This document shows, one piece after another, positions 6,326-14,375 of a DNA stretch of 64,000 nucleotides (positions are counted from its first letter, which is position 1; each line of letters starts with the position of its first letter). The notes beneath the pieces were generated by a model that saw nothing but the letters and a program-made list of their open reading frames with translations, did no database searches and had not been told where the DNA came from. The DNA is from Methylomicrobium lacus_A (lineage in GTDB: Bacteria; Pseudomonadota; Gammaproteobacteria; Methylococcales; Methylomonadaceae), in the NCBI RefSeq assembly GCF_041897535.1, contig NZ_CP169217.1, positions 1,364,001 through 1,428,000 on the forward strand, read 5' to 3'. A program made the translations under genes and the position numbers.

Positions 6326-8526
6326 GCCGGGTAAGGACAAGGCATTACTGCCTTGTCCTCCCCTAAGAACGGTGCGTGACAGTTTCCCGTCACACCGCTC
6401 AAGCCTTTATAAAAGCCGAGTTAACGACCCGGCAACCTGATTACCGTACTGAAGCTATTCTGCTTGTGCTACCATTCCAGACCACATGAACGGATTTACC
6501 CGGCGTGATGCTTTACGCTGGGCAAAATAGTCGTCATAGGCGGGATCATAGGGCGATGCGTCAGCTTTGATCTTGATATGCCGAACAATCGCCACCGAGG
6601 CGGCACTGAACAAGTCCAGCGGTATGGATGCTCCTTGCTTATCCTGAATCCGTGTTGAAAACAGCCAATTTTGCAGCCCTTGGCGGCGGAAATAGCGATT
6701 CCGTTTCCAGCGGGCCGATTTGTTCGGATGTCTCCGGTTGATCCAAGCGATTAACATCAGAAAAAGCTGGTGATCAATCCTGGAAAAGCTCTTTTTGGCT
6801 ACGCCATGGCGGTAGTAGTTGGCCCACCCTCTCAGTTTCGGGTTTAAAAGCCGAATCAGGTGTTCCGTCTTTACCGTGGGGTTAGTTTTGATAATGGCTC
6901 TTATATCCGCTAACAAGGACTGAATCGATTGCTTCGCAGGCTTGGTCAGCAATTTGCCTTGGTATTTGCGAATATTAAACCCGAGAAAATCAAATCCCTC
7001 ACTGATGTGCGTGATCTGCGTTTTCTCCGGCGAGAGCGTTAACCCGCGCTCCAATAGAAAGGCTTCCACGGCTGGCTTGACTTGCATCTCGAGCACTTCT
7101 TTCGAAGACCCGGTAATCACGAAGTCATCCGCATAAATCACCACATTGATTTTGTGATGACGCGGTGCTGCCTTGATAGCGACTTGTTCCAGACCGGCTA
7201 ACGTCATATTAGCCAGCGTTGGCGAGGCTATCCCTCCCTGTGGCGTTCCAGCCAGCGTAGGAAACATCTCTCGCTCTTCCACATAACCGGCGTCCAGCCA
7301 TTTCTCCAGGATGGTTTTATCCATCGGAATGTTGGCTTTCAGCCAGTCATGACTGATTTGATCGAAGCAGGCTTTGATATCGCCCTCGAGTATCCATTGC
7401 GGTGATTGTTTGCGTGCCAGGGCGTTAAAACATTGACTGATCGCATCGGCTGTCGACCTTTTCGGCCGGAAACCGTAGGCGTTGCGATTCCCTGTCATTT
7501 CCGCCACCGGCTCCAGAGCCAGCAAATACAGGGCTTGCATGGCCCGGTCGCTCATCGTGGGGATACTCAACGGCCGTTGCTTGCCGTTTTTCTTGGGGAT
7601 ATAAATGCGCCGCAAAGGCTGAGCCTGATAGCCTCTGCGCCTTAACGCCAAAGCCGCCTGCAATTTCTGTTGCGGCGTCTTCCAGGTGACGCCATCGATA
7701 CCGGCCGTGTTCCGGCCGCGGTTTTGCCCAATCCGTTTGACGGCTAACAGCTTTGCCGCTAACGAATGGGTGAGCAGCCATTGTAAAGCTTTCACTTTAC
7801 CCCAGCGCTGCTCTCGGGTTGCCTTTGCAATACGCAGCTGCAGCCGTCTCACCTGCATTGCCACAGCCTGCCAGTCGATGGCATCCCATGATAATGCGGC
7901 TGAGGATGCACCAACAGGCATCGCTGCCGTCATCATTTGCTTTTCCTCATAGGGTCGGTTCTACCTCTTCTCTTGCAATAAAAGACCCGTCGGACGTGGG
8001 CGCACTTTCGTACCGGGTAACGTTTAAACCCGTATCCGTGCCATTACAGCACGGCTTTCGCTTCTTCCGACATCCCAAACCCGCACCGCCCTAGGCGTAC
8101 CTCACGGCACGCTGTCCCGGCCAAGGCCGGGAGCGATACGGGGTTTCCACGTTTCCCTTGGGAAGTACGCCGGGTTAGGTGCCTGCTGTCGACCGGGAAG
8201 CGTGTGGGTCACGAGAACGCAGCAAATAATCGTTCTGCCCGCTTCCAATACCTTTTGGTCAAGCGTATAAACCACTTCCGCTTGTCATTAATAACGATCT
8301 TTATTACAGGTTCAGATATCTTCACCGTACCAGCTATCTAGCACTCACCTGGTTTGTGGTTACCAGGAGGGTACATCTCTCGCGATTGGTACCCCACATG
8401 ACTACCGTCATGCTTCGTTACGTTGTCAAGGCAGCTCTTTATTCATGCCCCTAGATTCACCCGGTGACACGGGTGGTTTCCAACAGCCTTGTGGAAACAA
8501 CTTCTCCAAGCGACCTCGTGTCGCAA
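6326..8526 (-). mobile_element. Group II intron, copy 1 (2201 bp)
   Basis: The boundaries come from comparison with the uninterrupted site at 30398-30684: exon ends CTGCAACT, intron begins TTGCGACACG at 8526, ends CCCGGC at 6326, and exon resumes GAAATAGCC. Domain V is visible on the minus strand at 6400-6367 (34 nt, GAGCGGTGTG...CGCACCGTTC, with the AGC triad and a GAAA-type loop). It is followed by a domain VI hairpin GGACAAGGCA/TGCCTTGTCC with an unpaired A. It encodes the maturase at 6455-7936. The sequence is identical to 37829-40029 as far as compared. Most ORFs between 7936 and 8526 are structural RNA, not genes. Confidence 0.9.
6455..7936 (-). CDS. ltrA: Group II intron reverse transcriptase/maturase, copy 1
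   Basis: The 493-residue intron-encoded protein contains RT blocks ending in YIPKKNGKQRPLSIPTM, GDIKACFDQISH, GTPQGGIASP and the catalytic VIYADDF (YADD), followed by the LGFNIR segment and the maturase X domain with LRGWANYYRH. The C-terminus ends soon after HIKIKADASPYDPAYDDYF, where full chloroplast-like intron proteins continue into a zinc-finger HNH endonuclease. The endonuclease domain is therefore truncated, and mobility would rely on nicked or single-stranded targets, for example at replication forks. It splices its own intron and reverse-transcribes it into new sites. Confidence 0.95.
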   Translation of the reverse strand: MMTAAMPVGASSAALSWDAIDWQAVAMQVRRLQLRIAKATREQRWGKVKALQWLLTHSLAAKLLAVKRIGQNRGRNTAGIDGVTWKTPQQKLQAALALRRRGYQAQPLRRIYIPKKNGKQRPLSIPTMSDRAMQALYLLALEPVAEMTGNRNAYGFRPKRSTADAISQCFNALARKQSPQWILEGDIKACFDQISHDWLKANIPMDKTILEKWLDAGYVEEREMFPTLAGTPQGGIASPTLANMTLAGLEQVAIKAAPRHHKINVVIYADDFVITGSSKEVLEMQVKPAVEAFLLERGLTLSPEKTQITHISEGFDFLGFNIRKYQGKLLTKPAKQSIQSLLADIRAIIKTNPTVKTEHLIRLLNPKLRGWANYYRHGVAKKSFSRIDHQLFLMLIAWINRRHPNKSARWKRNRYFRRQGLQNWLFSTRIQDKQGASIPLDLFSAASVAIVRHIKIKADASPYDPAYDDYFAQRKASRRVNPFMWSGMVAQAE

Positions 8527-8597
8527 AGTTGCAGTTAATTCGAGCCCCAAATGGCGTTAAATGCGAGCCCGACCGGTTTCAAACGCGAGCCGTTACA
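8527..8597 (-). repeat. 287-bp IS21-like end element, copy B, terminal part
   Basis: On the minus strand this reads TGTAACGGCTCGCG from 8597, then GGGCTCGCATTTAACGCC and GGGCTCGAATTAACTGCAA up to the intron start. It matches 30398-30468 base for base. Lengths of the two parts (71 and 216 bp) sum exactly to the 287 bp of the empty copy. From 8598 to 8973 I see no convincing gene; the segment has RNA-like GC stems but no recognised structure. Confidence 0.75.
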
Positions 8598-8973
8598 GAT
8601 AGTACACGCAAGGGCGAAAGAATCTCAGAAATCCAAACTGCTGGCCACGCCGTAGTCACGACGGTCCTAGCGAATGAGCTAACTGAGATAGGGGGTTGAG
8701 GCGCAATGGAACGGAAAACCGGGTTAGCTGCTTACCTGATTCGCTTTTGCGATAACATAAGCGAGTGGCGGAATTTTTCTCAATCAACTGACAAAAACCG
8801 ATCCAAAACAACTGGTCAAATAGGCCTAACCGAATGACTATTTATTTGGCAAACCGGACGGGTAACCTACAGCTCCAGGCATTCGCGAATTTCAACAATC
8901 ATTGCCATATTGGCTTCCTCGAATAAAAAATAGTAATAGATAAATGAAAACTTTTCTTCCGTGTGGGGATTAG

Positions 8974-9372
8974 TTACGAGAAAAAGCGCATTACCCAACG
9001 TAAAAGTTTTGCAAGAACCCCTTCCTTGCTGGCATACATCGCTTTGTAATATTCCTCCCTAAGCATTTGCTCCTGCTTTCGCCCGGCAGCGATCCGTTTA
9101 TCGCTCCATCTGTCCGCCCATAGAATTTCTCCACGGCTAATTACGTAGTGCGACTTGCAAGCCTGCTGCCAATTGCCTACGGATGGCCAAAGACTCGGTC
9201 CCTCGCTTGTCTCTTCAATCGACCACTCAGTCGGACCGAGAGGGGTTCGAATCTTTGCGCCACATCCACAAGCGCATAGATGAGCGGCCGTGCCAAATTC
9301 GTATGAGACATACAAAATTCCTGGCTCCAATTGCTGTGGCATGTAATGAACTTTTTGCAGCTTAATCTTCAT
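8974..9372 (-). CDS. DUF6527 protein of a ubiquitin-like operon
   Basis: This protein of about 132 residues has the DUF6527 pattern: AAHLCACGCGAKIRTPL (a His/Cys-rich, probably metal-binding H-x-C-x-C-G-C-G), then PTEWSI, SLWPSVGNWQQACKSHYVI and EILWADRW. DUF6527 proteins occur with bacterial ubiquitin-like and ThiF proteins; a processing or hydrolase role is plausible but not shown by sequence. I chose the ATG at 9372 because it overlaps the E1-like gene stop by 11 bp; an ATG at 9393 would add seven residues. It is the last gene of a three-gene operon. Confidence 0.85.
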   Translation of the reverse strand: MKIKLQKVHYMPQQLEPGILYVSYEFGTAAHLCACGCGAKIRTPLGPTEWSIEETSEGPSLWPSVGNWQQACKSHYVISRGEILWADRWSDKRIAAGRKQEQMLREEYYKAMYASKEGVLAKLLRWVMRFFS

Positions 9373-10555
9373 TGAAATTGGATTCCCCAGCAATCTTTAG
9401 ATCGTCAATCCCAAATAGGAGATGGAGATTTGAAATCTCTTCAAAGTAGAAACCACGCAGCTGCTTATACCGAATGATTGCCAAACTTGCATTCAATGCG
9501 TTCAATTCCGCGATCTGAATATTTGTTCGATAAAGCCCTTCCGGACCGTCGTTGAGTTCCGCCAGCTGCCGGTCCCGCATCTCCGCCCCACTATCAGATG
9601 GATAGTACGTCGTTCGCACCATTCCCGTTAAGGTGCATTGCTTTCGGCTAAGCCCCATGCCGACATCAATAAAAGGAATGCCCTTGTCGATAAGTAACTC
9701 GAATATCCCTGCCCTGGACGAACCTTTATCAACACATACGAACGCGAAGGTAACACCATCTATGGCCTCGGAACTCGTGGCGTCCACATATTCAGGCATA
9801 ATTCGAAGGCCGTTACGGAAGTTCTCATATCGCGATTGATAAACTTCGGCCTTGGATTTCCCTAGCTCGCCCGGGTCCAGTTTTCCAGGGGACCGAAAGG
9901 CATTGTGAACATGATAACCGTCCAGATCAAATGCTCGAATCTCGCGTACCGGCGTTTTGACCAGAAAATCCAAGAGATAGGCTCCTGTTCCTCCCAACCC
10001 GAATACCGCGACCACTTCGTTTTCAAACTTACCCGCCAGGTCAGTAATTTCCGCGCGACTTGTGAGCGTATCCTGGAATTTGAACACGTTGTTATCGTGT
10101 ATATTGCTATCAACCCGGAAGGTATAAGGTGTTACTCCATATCGTTCAATGGCTGGGCCTGAAATGATGCCAGTATAGCTTTCTATCTTCGCGAAAAAAT
10201 CCGAAAACTTACCTTCCACCTTGGGCTTGTTCGAGAACGATCGCTCGACCACCACGTCCGCACATTTTTCGCCGAGGGCCAATGGGGTTGGCCCTCCTCC
10301 CAAATTTGCAATAGGCGTTCCATCAAGTTGACAGGGATGTTCGCCGGCGAAAAAGACCTGGTGATCTTCCTGGGCAACGCGGTTTTGGTCAATAAACACC
10401 AGTTTAGTGACAAATGCTCCGTTCCGGAGATCCCCTTCCTTACCCAAGTAAGGGATATCCCGAACTACAAGATAATTGCTGTCGAAAGCGACTGCGTACC
10501 CCTTTTCAACCAGGCGGCGAATATCGTCGTTATGATTGACCAGTTTCTGAAACAT
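9362..10555 (-). CDS. E1-like ThiF adenylyltransferase with N-terminal DUF6791
   Basis: The 397-residue protein has two parts. Residues 1-165 match DUF6791 (HQVFFAGEHPCQLDGTPI, LGGGPTPLAL, RSFSNKP), with Cys75 in HPCQLDG. Residues 180-397 are a ThiF/E1 Rossmann domain with VFGLGGTGAYLLD (GxGGxG at 186-191), the nucleotide-binding acid in RAFDLDGYHVHN, and Cys274 and Cys307 as candidate thioester cysteines. E1 enzymes adenylate the C-terminus of a ubiquitin-like protein. It overlaps the ubiquitin-like gene by 26 bp and the DUF6527 gene by 11 bp. No separate E2 or JAB peptidase gene is present; whether DUF6791 takes an E2-like role is inference. Confidence 0.88.
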   Translation of the reverse strand: MFQKLVNHNDDIRRLVEKGYAVAFDSNYLVVRDIPYLGKEGDLRNGAFVTKLVFIDQNRVAQEDHQVFFAGEHPCQLDGTPIANLGGGPTPLALGEKCADVVVERSFSNKPKVEGKFSDFFAKIESYTGIISGPAIERYGVTPYTFRVDSNIHDNNVFKFQDTLTSRAEITDLAGKFENEVVAVFGLGGTGAYLLDFLVKTPVREIRAFDLDGYHVHNAFRSPGKLDPGELGKSKAEVYQSRYENFRNGLRIMPEYVDATSSEAIDGVTFAFVCVDKGSSRAGIFELLIDKGIPFIDVGMGLSRKQCTLTGMVRTTYYPSDSGAEMRDRQLAELNDGPEGLYRTNIQIAELNALNASLAIIRYKQLRGFYFEEISNLHLLFGIDDLKIAGESNFNED

Positions 10556-10781
10556 AAAAAATCATTCCTTCTTTTACCTTTACAGTGGCCCCTGGAGTCA
10601 GAATGCCTTCCGGCTTGTTGCCATGACCCGCTTTATATCTAACCGAGTAGGTAATTTCTGGATGCTGCGCGTAATCTGGCACCTCAAGGGTGACAACTTC
10701 CGCGTAGGAAATTTCGCCTTTAGGCCATTCATGTGGTGTACCTTCCACCACGATCGTTACAGTTTTGTGCTCTTGCGTCAT
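10530..10781 (-). CDS. Multiubiquitin-family ubiquitin-like protein (single domain)
   Basis: The 83-residue protein matches the prokaryotic multiubiquitin domain: VEGTPHEWPKGEISYAEVVTL, YSVRYKAGHGNKPEGIL, PGATVKVKEGMIFYVSETGQS. The domain has a beta-grasp fold. Here only one copy is present rather than tandem copies, and the C-terminus ends TGQS rather than Gly-Gly, so the mature conjugating end is unclear. It is the first gene of the operon, preceded by an AAGGA ribosome site and by the operators at 10836-10953. It is presumably the modifier activated by the E1-like neighbour. Confidence 0.85.
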   Translation of the reverse strand: MTQEHKTVTIVVEGTPHEWPKGEISYAEVVTLEVPDYAQHPEITYSVRYKAGHGNKPEGILTPGATVKVKEGMIFYVSETGQS

Positions 10782-10834
10782 GTAAGTATCCTTGATAAAT
10801 AAGCGGTACTGCTTTGGGTCGGTATAAGGTCGCT

Positions 10835-10850
10835 TCGTGAAATTTCACGA
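10835..10850. promoter_or_regulatory. Perfect 16-bp palindrome upstream of the ubiquitin-like operon
   Basis: TCGTGAAATTTCACGA is a perfect palindrome 54 bp before the start of the ubiquitin-like gene. It differs from the two AAAGTTCG operators beside it and may bind another regulator or overlap the operon promoter. Confidence 0.5.
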
Positions 10851-10866
10851 TTCGATATAAAACTAT

Positions 10867-10892
10867 AAAAAGTTCGGCATATCGAACTTTTT
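10867..10892. promoter_or_regulatory. Operator 1: AAAAAGTTCG-N6-CGAACTTTTT
   Basis: Perfect 10-bp inverted arms separated by GCATAT lie in the intergenic space between the ubiquitin-like operon and the XRE gene. The repeated and identical core (AAGTTCG-N6-CGAACTT) in operator 2 points to binding by the adjacent XRE repressor. Confidence 0.75.
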
Positions 10893-10925
10893 GGATATGC
10901 TACACCTCTTTCCTGATAAGTCAAC

Positions 10926-10953
10926 AAAAAAGTTCGGAATGACGAACTTTTTT
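10926..10953. promoter_or_regulatory. Operator 2: AAAAAAGTTCG-N6-CGAACTTTTTT
   Basis: Perfect 11-bp arms with spacer GAATGA, 59 bp from operator 1 and 66 bp before the XRE start. Two copies placed toward each divergent gene fit autoregulation plus control of the ubiquitin-like operon. Confidence 0.75.
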
Positions 10954-11018
10954 TAAGCTGCCATAATCTAATGTTATTCTTATTGCCATAATTACAATTA
11001 TTTGGAGGGGCAATCACA

Positions 11019-11336
11019 ATGGCGACACGCCTTGGCGAAAAACTGCACGAGCTTAGAAAGCAGAAGAAATTGACTTTAGAGGCTTTGGCAGAGCAAGCAG
11101 GTCTAAGTAAAAGTTACTTGTGGGAGCTGGAGAACAGGGAGTCACAGAGTCCTTCTGCCGAAAAACTAACTGCTTTAGCAGATGCGCTAGGCGTTGCAGT
11201 ATCATACTTTATAGAAGAGGACGTTCGAGCCCCAGAAGAACGTCACTTAGATGAGGCATTTTTCCGTAACTATCAGAAGCTCGACGCGGACGCGAAAGAG
11301 CAACTTCGCAAGATACTAGAAACATTCAAGAAATAA
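11019..11336 (+). CDS. XRE-family repressor (CapH-like)
   Basis: The 105-residue protein has an N-terminal helix-turn-helix (LGEKLHELRKQKKLTLEALA through VSYFIEE, about residues 5-66) and a charged helical C-terminal tail (LDADAKEQLRKILETFKK) likely used for dimerisation. It has a GGAGGGG ribosome site. The stop TAA and the next ATG share one base, so it is coupled to an ImmA/IrrE-type protease gene. This repressor/protease pair beside an immune operon resembles CapH/CapP, which derepress CBASS-type systems after DNA damage. The two inverted repeats just upstream are the likely binding sites. Confidence 0.88.
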   Translation: MATRLGEKLHELRKQKKLTLEALAEQAGLSKSYLWELENRESQSPSAEKLTALADALGVAVSYFIEEDVRAPEERHLDEAFFRNYQKLDADAKEQLRKILETFKK

Positions 11337-12199
11337 TGTCCCACGCCGAAATTTGGACACCACCCCGAGCCGCGAACAGAATAGTCAAAGTTGTCGAGGC
11401 AGTAAGCGGGATCCATGGAACGGATCGCTTCCCTCTAGACGTCACCCAAGTCGCGTTGGAGGCGGCAAACATATTTGGATGGTCCGACCCTATCAGCAGG
11501 GTACAGGCGGCAAATATCAAGGGGTTCGAAGGAGCACTTTTTACCAACGGCAGCCGCAACGAGTGGCTTCTCCTCTATAACGACACAATGGCATCACCTG
11601 GCCGCATCAGGTTTACCCAAGCCCATGAGCTTGGACATTACGTATTACATCGGACCTTGAGAGACAGCTTTCAATGCGGTGATTCTGACGTATTAAGTTG
11701 GCCCGGTGATGAAGCAAACCTTGAGACTCAAGCAGATGATTTTGCCTCGTATCTGTTAATGCCGATGGATGACTTTCGCAGGCAGATAAACTGTGATGTG
11801 GATCTAAACGTGTTAGGTGATTGCGCGGAGCGGTATGGAGTGTCCTTAACGGCCGCAGTATTAAAGTGGCTCAAGTTTACTGAGGAAAAGGCTGTTCTGA
11901 TCATGTCCAAGAGTGGGTTTATCGACTGGGCATGGTCTAGTGAACCAGCATTGAAAGCAGGTGCCTTCTTTCGCACGAAAACTAACGTAATAGAAATCCC
12001 ACAAGGAACAATAGCTTCGGACGATTCGATTCACATTGAGAGGGAGGGTAAAGAAGTACCCGTAATATCCTGGTTTCCGTATGCTGAAAAAGGAATTGCA
12101 CTTAGAGAGATGAAGCTCAACATGGACCAGTTCGATTGCACATTGACTCTACTGATTTTGCCAAAATCGATAGAGGTTTGGCCCCCTTCTGAGCGTTGA
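11336..12199 (+). CDS. ImmA/IrrE-family zinc peptidase (CapP-like)
   Basis: The 287-residue protein has a zinc-peptidase core TQAHELGHYVLH (HExxH, residues 97-101) with the third ligand in LETQADDFASYLLMP (around Glu130), preceded by a helical domain. The C-terminal 90 residues form a beta-rich region. IrrE/ImmA proteins cleave partner XRE repressors; the one-base stop/start overlap with the XRE gene supports this. The likely substrate is the product of 11019-11336, and the likely output is release of the ubiquitin-like operon. The downstream end faces the Mrr-type gene tail to tail. Confidence 0.9.
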   Translation: MSHAEIWTPPRAANRIVKVVEAVSGIHGTDRFPLDVTQVALEAANIFGWSDPISRVQAANIKGFEGALFTNGSRNEWLLLYNDTMASPGRIRFTQAHELGHYVLHRTLRDSFQCGDSDVLSWPGDEANLETQADDFASYLLMPMDDFRRQINCDVDLNVLGDCAERYGVSLTAAVLKWLKFTEEKAVLIMSKSGFIDWAWSSEPALKAGAFFRTKTNVIEIPQGTIASDDSIHIEREGKEVPVISWFPYAEKGIALREMKLNMDQFDCTLTLLILPKSIEVWPPSER

Positions 12200-12369
12200 A
12201 TAGACATAGGTATCTGGCAGGGATGCTCTGGCCGACCAAAAAACGGCAAGGGCTACCACATGAGCCTCAATCTGATGGCCTTGGCTGCCGGCTTTTGCCT
12301 TTCGAGGCCCGCGAAACCCCGGAGGGGAAAGGCGGGTAAGCGCCTTCTTTCCACCCCTTCTCATGATCG

Positions 12370-13212
12370 TCAATTGAATGGGAGCGTACTCCGGCAACTT
12401 GGAAAACGCGAACAACCCCAGAAGGAGTTGCCGGCATGCGCCCCTTTCGTGGCTTTGCGTCTTACCATCGCGGAGCCGCATTTAGGACATGGGGGGAAGG
12501 CTTGCGGCTGCGTTTGGGCAATCGGGTGGCCAACAGGCTTCGCTGACTGCGCGGTGCGGGCTTCTGCCAACAAGTGGGATAATTTTGACCCATCGATCAA
12601 TTCGATATGGCTGTCCTCCGCGAAACGCCTTGCCTCATTTGTGAAGACGCCGGAGGTCACGAGATAGCCGCCGGCCGCGCCCTTGCTCACCATCACGCCC
12701 AGGAGTTCGCGCACGATATTCACGCCGACTTTGTAGGCTTTCCAGTGCTTGCATTGAACCAGGTAGGTTTCGCCAGCTTTCGTTAAGATCAGATCCACGC
12801 CTCCATCGGCCACTCCGCCGGTTTCGGTGACCATATAGTCTTGCCGACGAAACCACTCGCCCACCAGCATCTCGAATTCACGCCAGGTGATGTTGTTCAG
12901 CGCGCTTTTTCCGGATTGCTTGGCAACCGACTGAAAGAGATTGGCGCGTTTTTTCCGCTTGATGACCGATACAAGCGCCCCAAGCCCAAAGGCCAGCGGC
13001 ACGAGGTATTGGCCAAAGGTGGCGAAGGTTTTGATCATCTGGCCAGTCATCATCGAACCGAGCTGCTTCGTATCGGTGATGACGGGCACAGGGACGCTGG
13101 CGAAGTGGTGAAGCACCGCGTAAAAAACTGCCGCCATTATCAACGACAACCACCACGGCAATAAGGCCGCCAGTTCGATTAAATCCTCAAATGCGCTACT
13201 TTTTCTCGCCAT
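12370..13212 (-). CDS. Mrr-type restriction endonuclease with membrane helices and topoisomerase zinc ribbon
   Basis: The 280-residue protein has two N-terminal transmembrane helices (about 16-36 and 62-86), a PD-(D/E)XK domain of the Mrr kind (NITWREFEMLVGEWFRRQDY, GGVDLILTKAGETYLVQCKHWK with D-x(n)-QxK, GGYLVTSGVFTNEA), and a C-terminal four-Cys zinc ribbon of topoisomerase type (CPKCGSAMVRRK...FWGCSRFPSC). Cytoplasmic nuclease domains tethered to the membrane occur in several defence proteins. It is transcribed convergently with the XRE/ImmA pair; functional linkage to the ubiquitin-like operon is not shown. Confidence 0.85.
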   Translation of the reverse strand: MARKSSAFEDLIELAALLPWWLSLIMAAVFYAVLHHFASVPVPVITDTKQLGSMMTGQMIKTFATFGQYLVPLAFGLGALVSVIKRKKRANLFQSVAKQSGKSALNNITWREFEMLVGEWFRRQDYMVTETGGVADGGVDLILTKAGETYLVQCKHWKAYKVGVNIVRELLGVMVSKGAAGGYLVTSGVFTNEARRFAEDSHIELIDGSKLSHLLAEARTAQSAKPVGHPIAQTQPQAFPPCPKCGSAMVRRKATKGAHAGNSFWGCSRFPSCRSTLPFN

Positions 13213-13391
13213 AATAACTGATTGAGTTTGCTATCCATGGCTTAAATATAGTTTATGTTTTTGCAGGCTGTGACCGGCATTATCGTTGGCTTGACTTCCC
13301 CATGGCTCCCCTGCCCTAGGCAGAGGCCGCTAAAGCGTGGTTTTGGTCAAAGGGACAAATCGAGAAAGCCCTTGTCAAAGGCTCTACTTAT

Positions 13392-13425
13392 CATGTATGT
13401 TTTATATACATGCCATGTATATAAT
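13392..13425 (+). promoter_or_regulatory. parD operator and -10 box
   Basis: CATGTAT-N7-ATACATG (13392-13412) is an inverted repeat, followed by another half-site CATGTAT and a consensus TATAAT (13420-13425), 12 bp before the ParD ATG. This fits autorepression by the ParD antitoxin. Confidence 0.65.
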
Positions 13426-13437
13426 CTGAGGTTCACC

Positions 13438-13719
13438 ATGCATATCAACTTATCGGCCGAAATGGAGCAATACCTTCAAAGCAAGGTCGGCACCGGTTTT
13501 TACAGCAACGCCTCCGAGGTTGTCCGCGACGCCATTCGCCGGATGCGGGAAGAGGATGAAAAGCTGACGGCGCTTCGTGCGGCCGTGCAAGTCGGCGACG
13601 ACCAGCTGGAACGCGGCGAAGGGATTCCGTACACGCCGGAGCGACTTGAAACCATTACCGCTAAAGCTTTTGCCAACTCCCGTCAAGGCAAGAAAGTAAA
13701 TCCCGATGTTGCACGTTAA
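13438..13719 (+). CDS. parD: ParD-type antitoxin
   Basis: The 93-residue protein starts MHINLSAEMEQYLQSKVGTG, a ribbon-helix-helix followed by FYSNASEVVRDAIRRM, the classic ParD/CC2985 signature. The acidic C-terminal half wraps the cognate toxin. I place the start at 13438 rather than at an upstream in-frame ATG, because the family begins here and the promoter lies just before it. Its 3' end overlaps the ATG of the toxin gene. The toxin frame is broken (see next entry), so this may be an antitoxin without an active partner. Confidence 0.92.
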   Translation: MHINLSAEMEQYLQSKVGTGFYSNASEVVRDAIRRMREEDEKLTALRAAVQVGDDQLERGEGIPYTPERLETITAKAFANSRQGKKVNPDVAR

Positions 13720-13997
13720 TTCTCTCGCCTCAGGCAGAGGAAGACTTTACCGACATCCTGCAATACACCCTCGACACCTGGGGCGAGACGCAGACTTACG
13801 CCTATCGGGCTATTCTCGATAAGGCGCTTTTGGCCATTCAGCAATATCCCCAAATCGGCCATGTCCGGCCCGAACTTTCGGCCGCGCACCGCCTCTTTCC
13901 AGCGAGTCGTCATATCATCGTTTATCGGGTCAAAGACAACGCCGTTTATGTCTCCCGTATTTTGCATGAGCGAATGGATATAACGCGATACATCTAA
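13706..13997 (+). pseudogene. parE: ParE-type toxin, frameshifted near the start
   Basis: From about 13719 a frame encodes ILSPQAEEDFTDILQYTLDT, then WGETQTYAYRAIL, HVRPELSAAHRLFPASRHII and VYRVKDNAVYVSRILHERMD, a complete ParE RelE-superfamily body. The expected start ATG TTG CAC GTT (13706) is in another frame. Removing one A from GTTAATTCTC would restore MLHVILSPQAEED. No other start codon exists in the good frame except ATT. Either the toxin is inactivated by a 1-nt insertion, or there is a sequencing error or rare-start use. Confidence 0.75.
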
Positions 13998-14119
13998 AAC
14001 AGTTGATTTTCAGACTGACGCTTACCGCCGGTCGAGACACGCGCATAGCCTATTTTCATGCGGTCATTTTTGGACAGCTTTACCGGACACGCAAACCTTT
14101 GATTTTATGGAGGCAAACA

Positions 14120-14151
14120 ATTGTCCGATAAATCCAAATTTTTCGGACAAT
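14120..14151. repeat. Inverted repeat ATTGTCCG ... CGGACAAT
   Basis: Eight-bp arms separated by 16 bp lie in the 380-bp gap between parE and the DUF6763 gene. A nearby TTTGGACAGC and CCGGACAC share the half-site. It may be a regulatory site; otherwise I see nothing in 13998-14375. Confidence 0.35.
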
Positions 14152-14375
14152 AGTCGATTCTTTGCATATTCTTGCTTAAAGCTGCTGTCCAAGATTATAT
14201 AAACCCGTCAGTTTTTCCTACTTCAAAGCAGTCACTGGCAATGAGGTTTAGCCAAAGACGCTTGATTGCAAGACCTGGCTCCAGCCTCGTGCAAACCGAG
14301 ATTATCCTGATTCTGACTGAAAAACTCGCCGCTCAGGCGAGGCACACTTTGCTGCCAAATAAAAAGGAGAGCACC

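Noticed and set aside
8445..8699. ORF across the intron 5' end and IS end
   Set aside because: Lies in structured intron RNA and repeat sequence; no ribosome site or domain.
8598..8973. Possible structured RNA between the 287-bp element and the DUF6527 gene
   Set aside because: Some GC stems and purine-rich loops reminiscent of intron domain I, but no domain V or defined ends; not enough to call.
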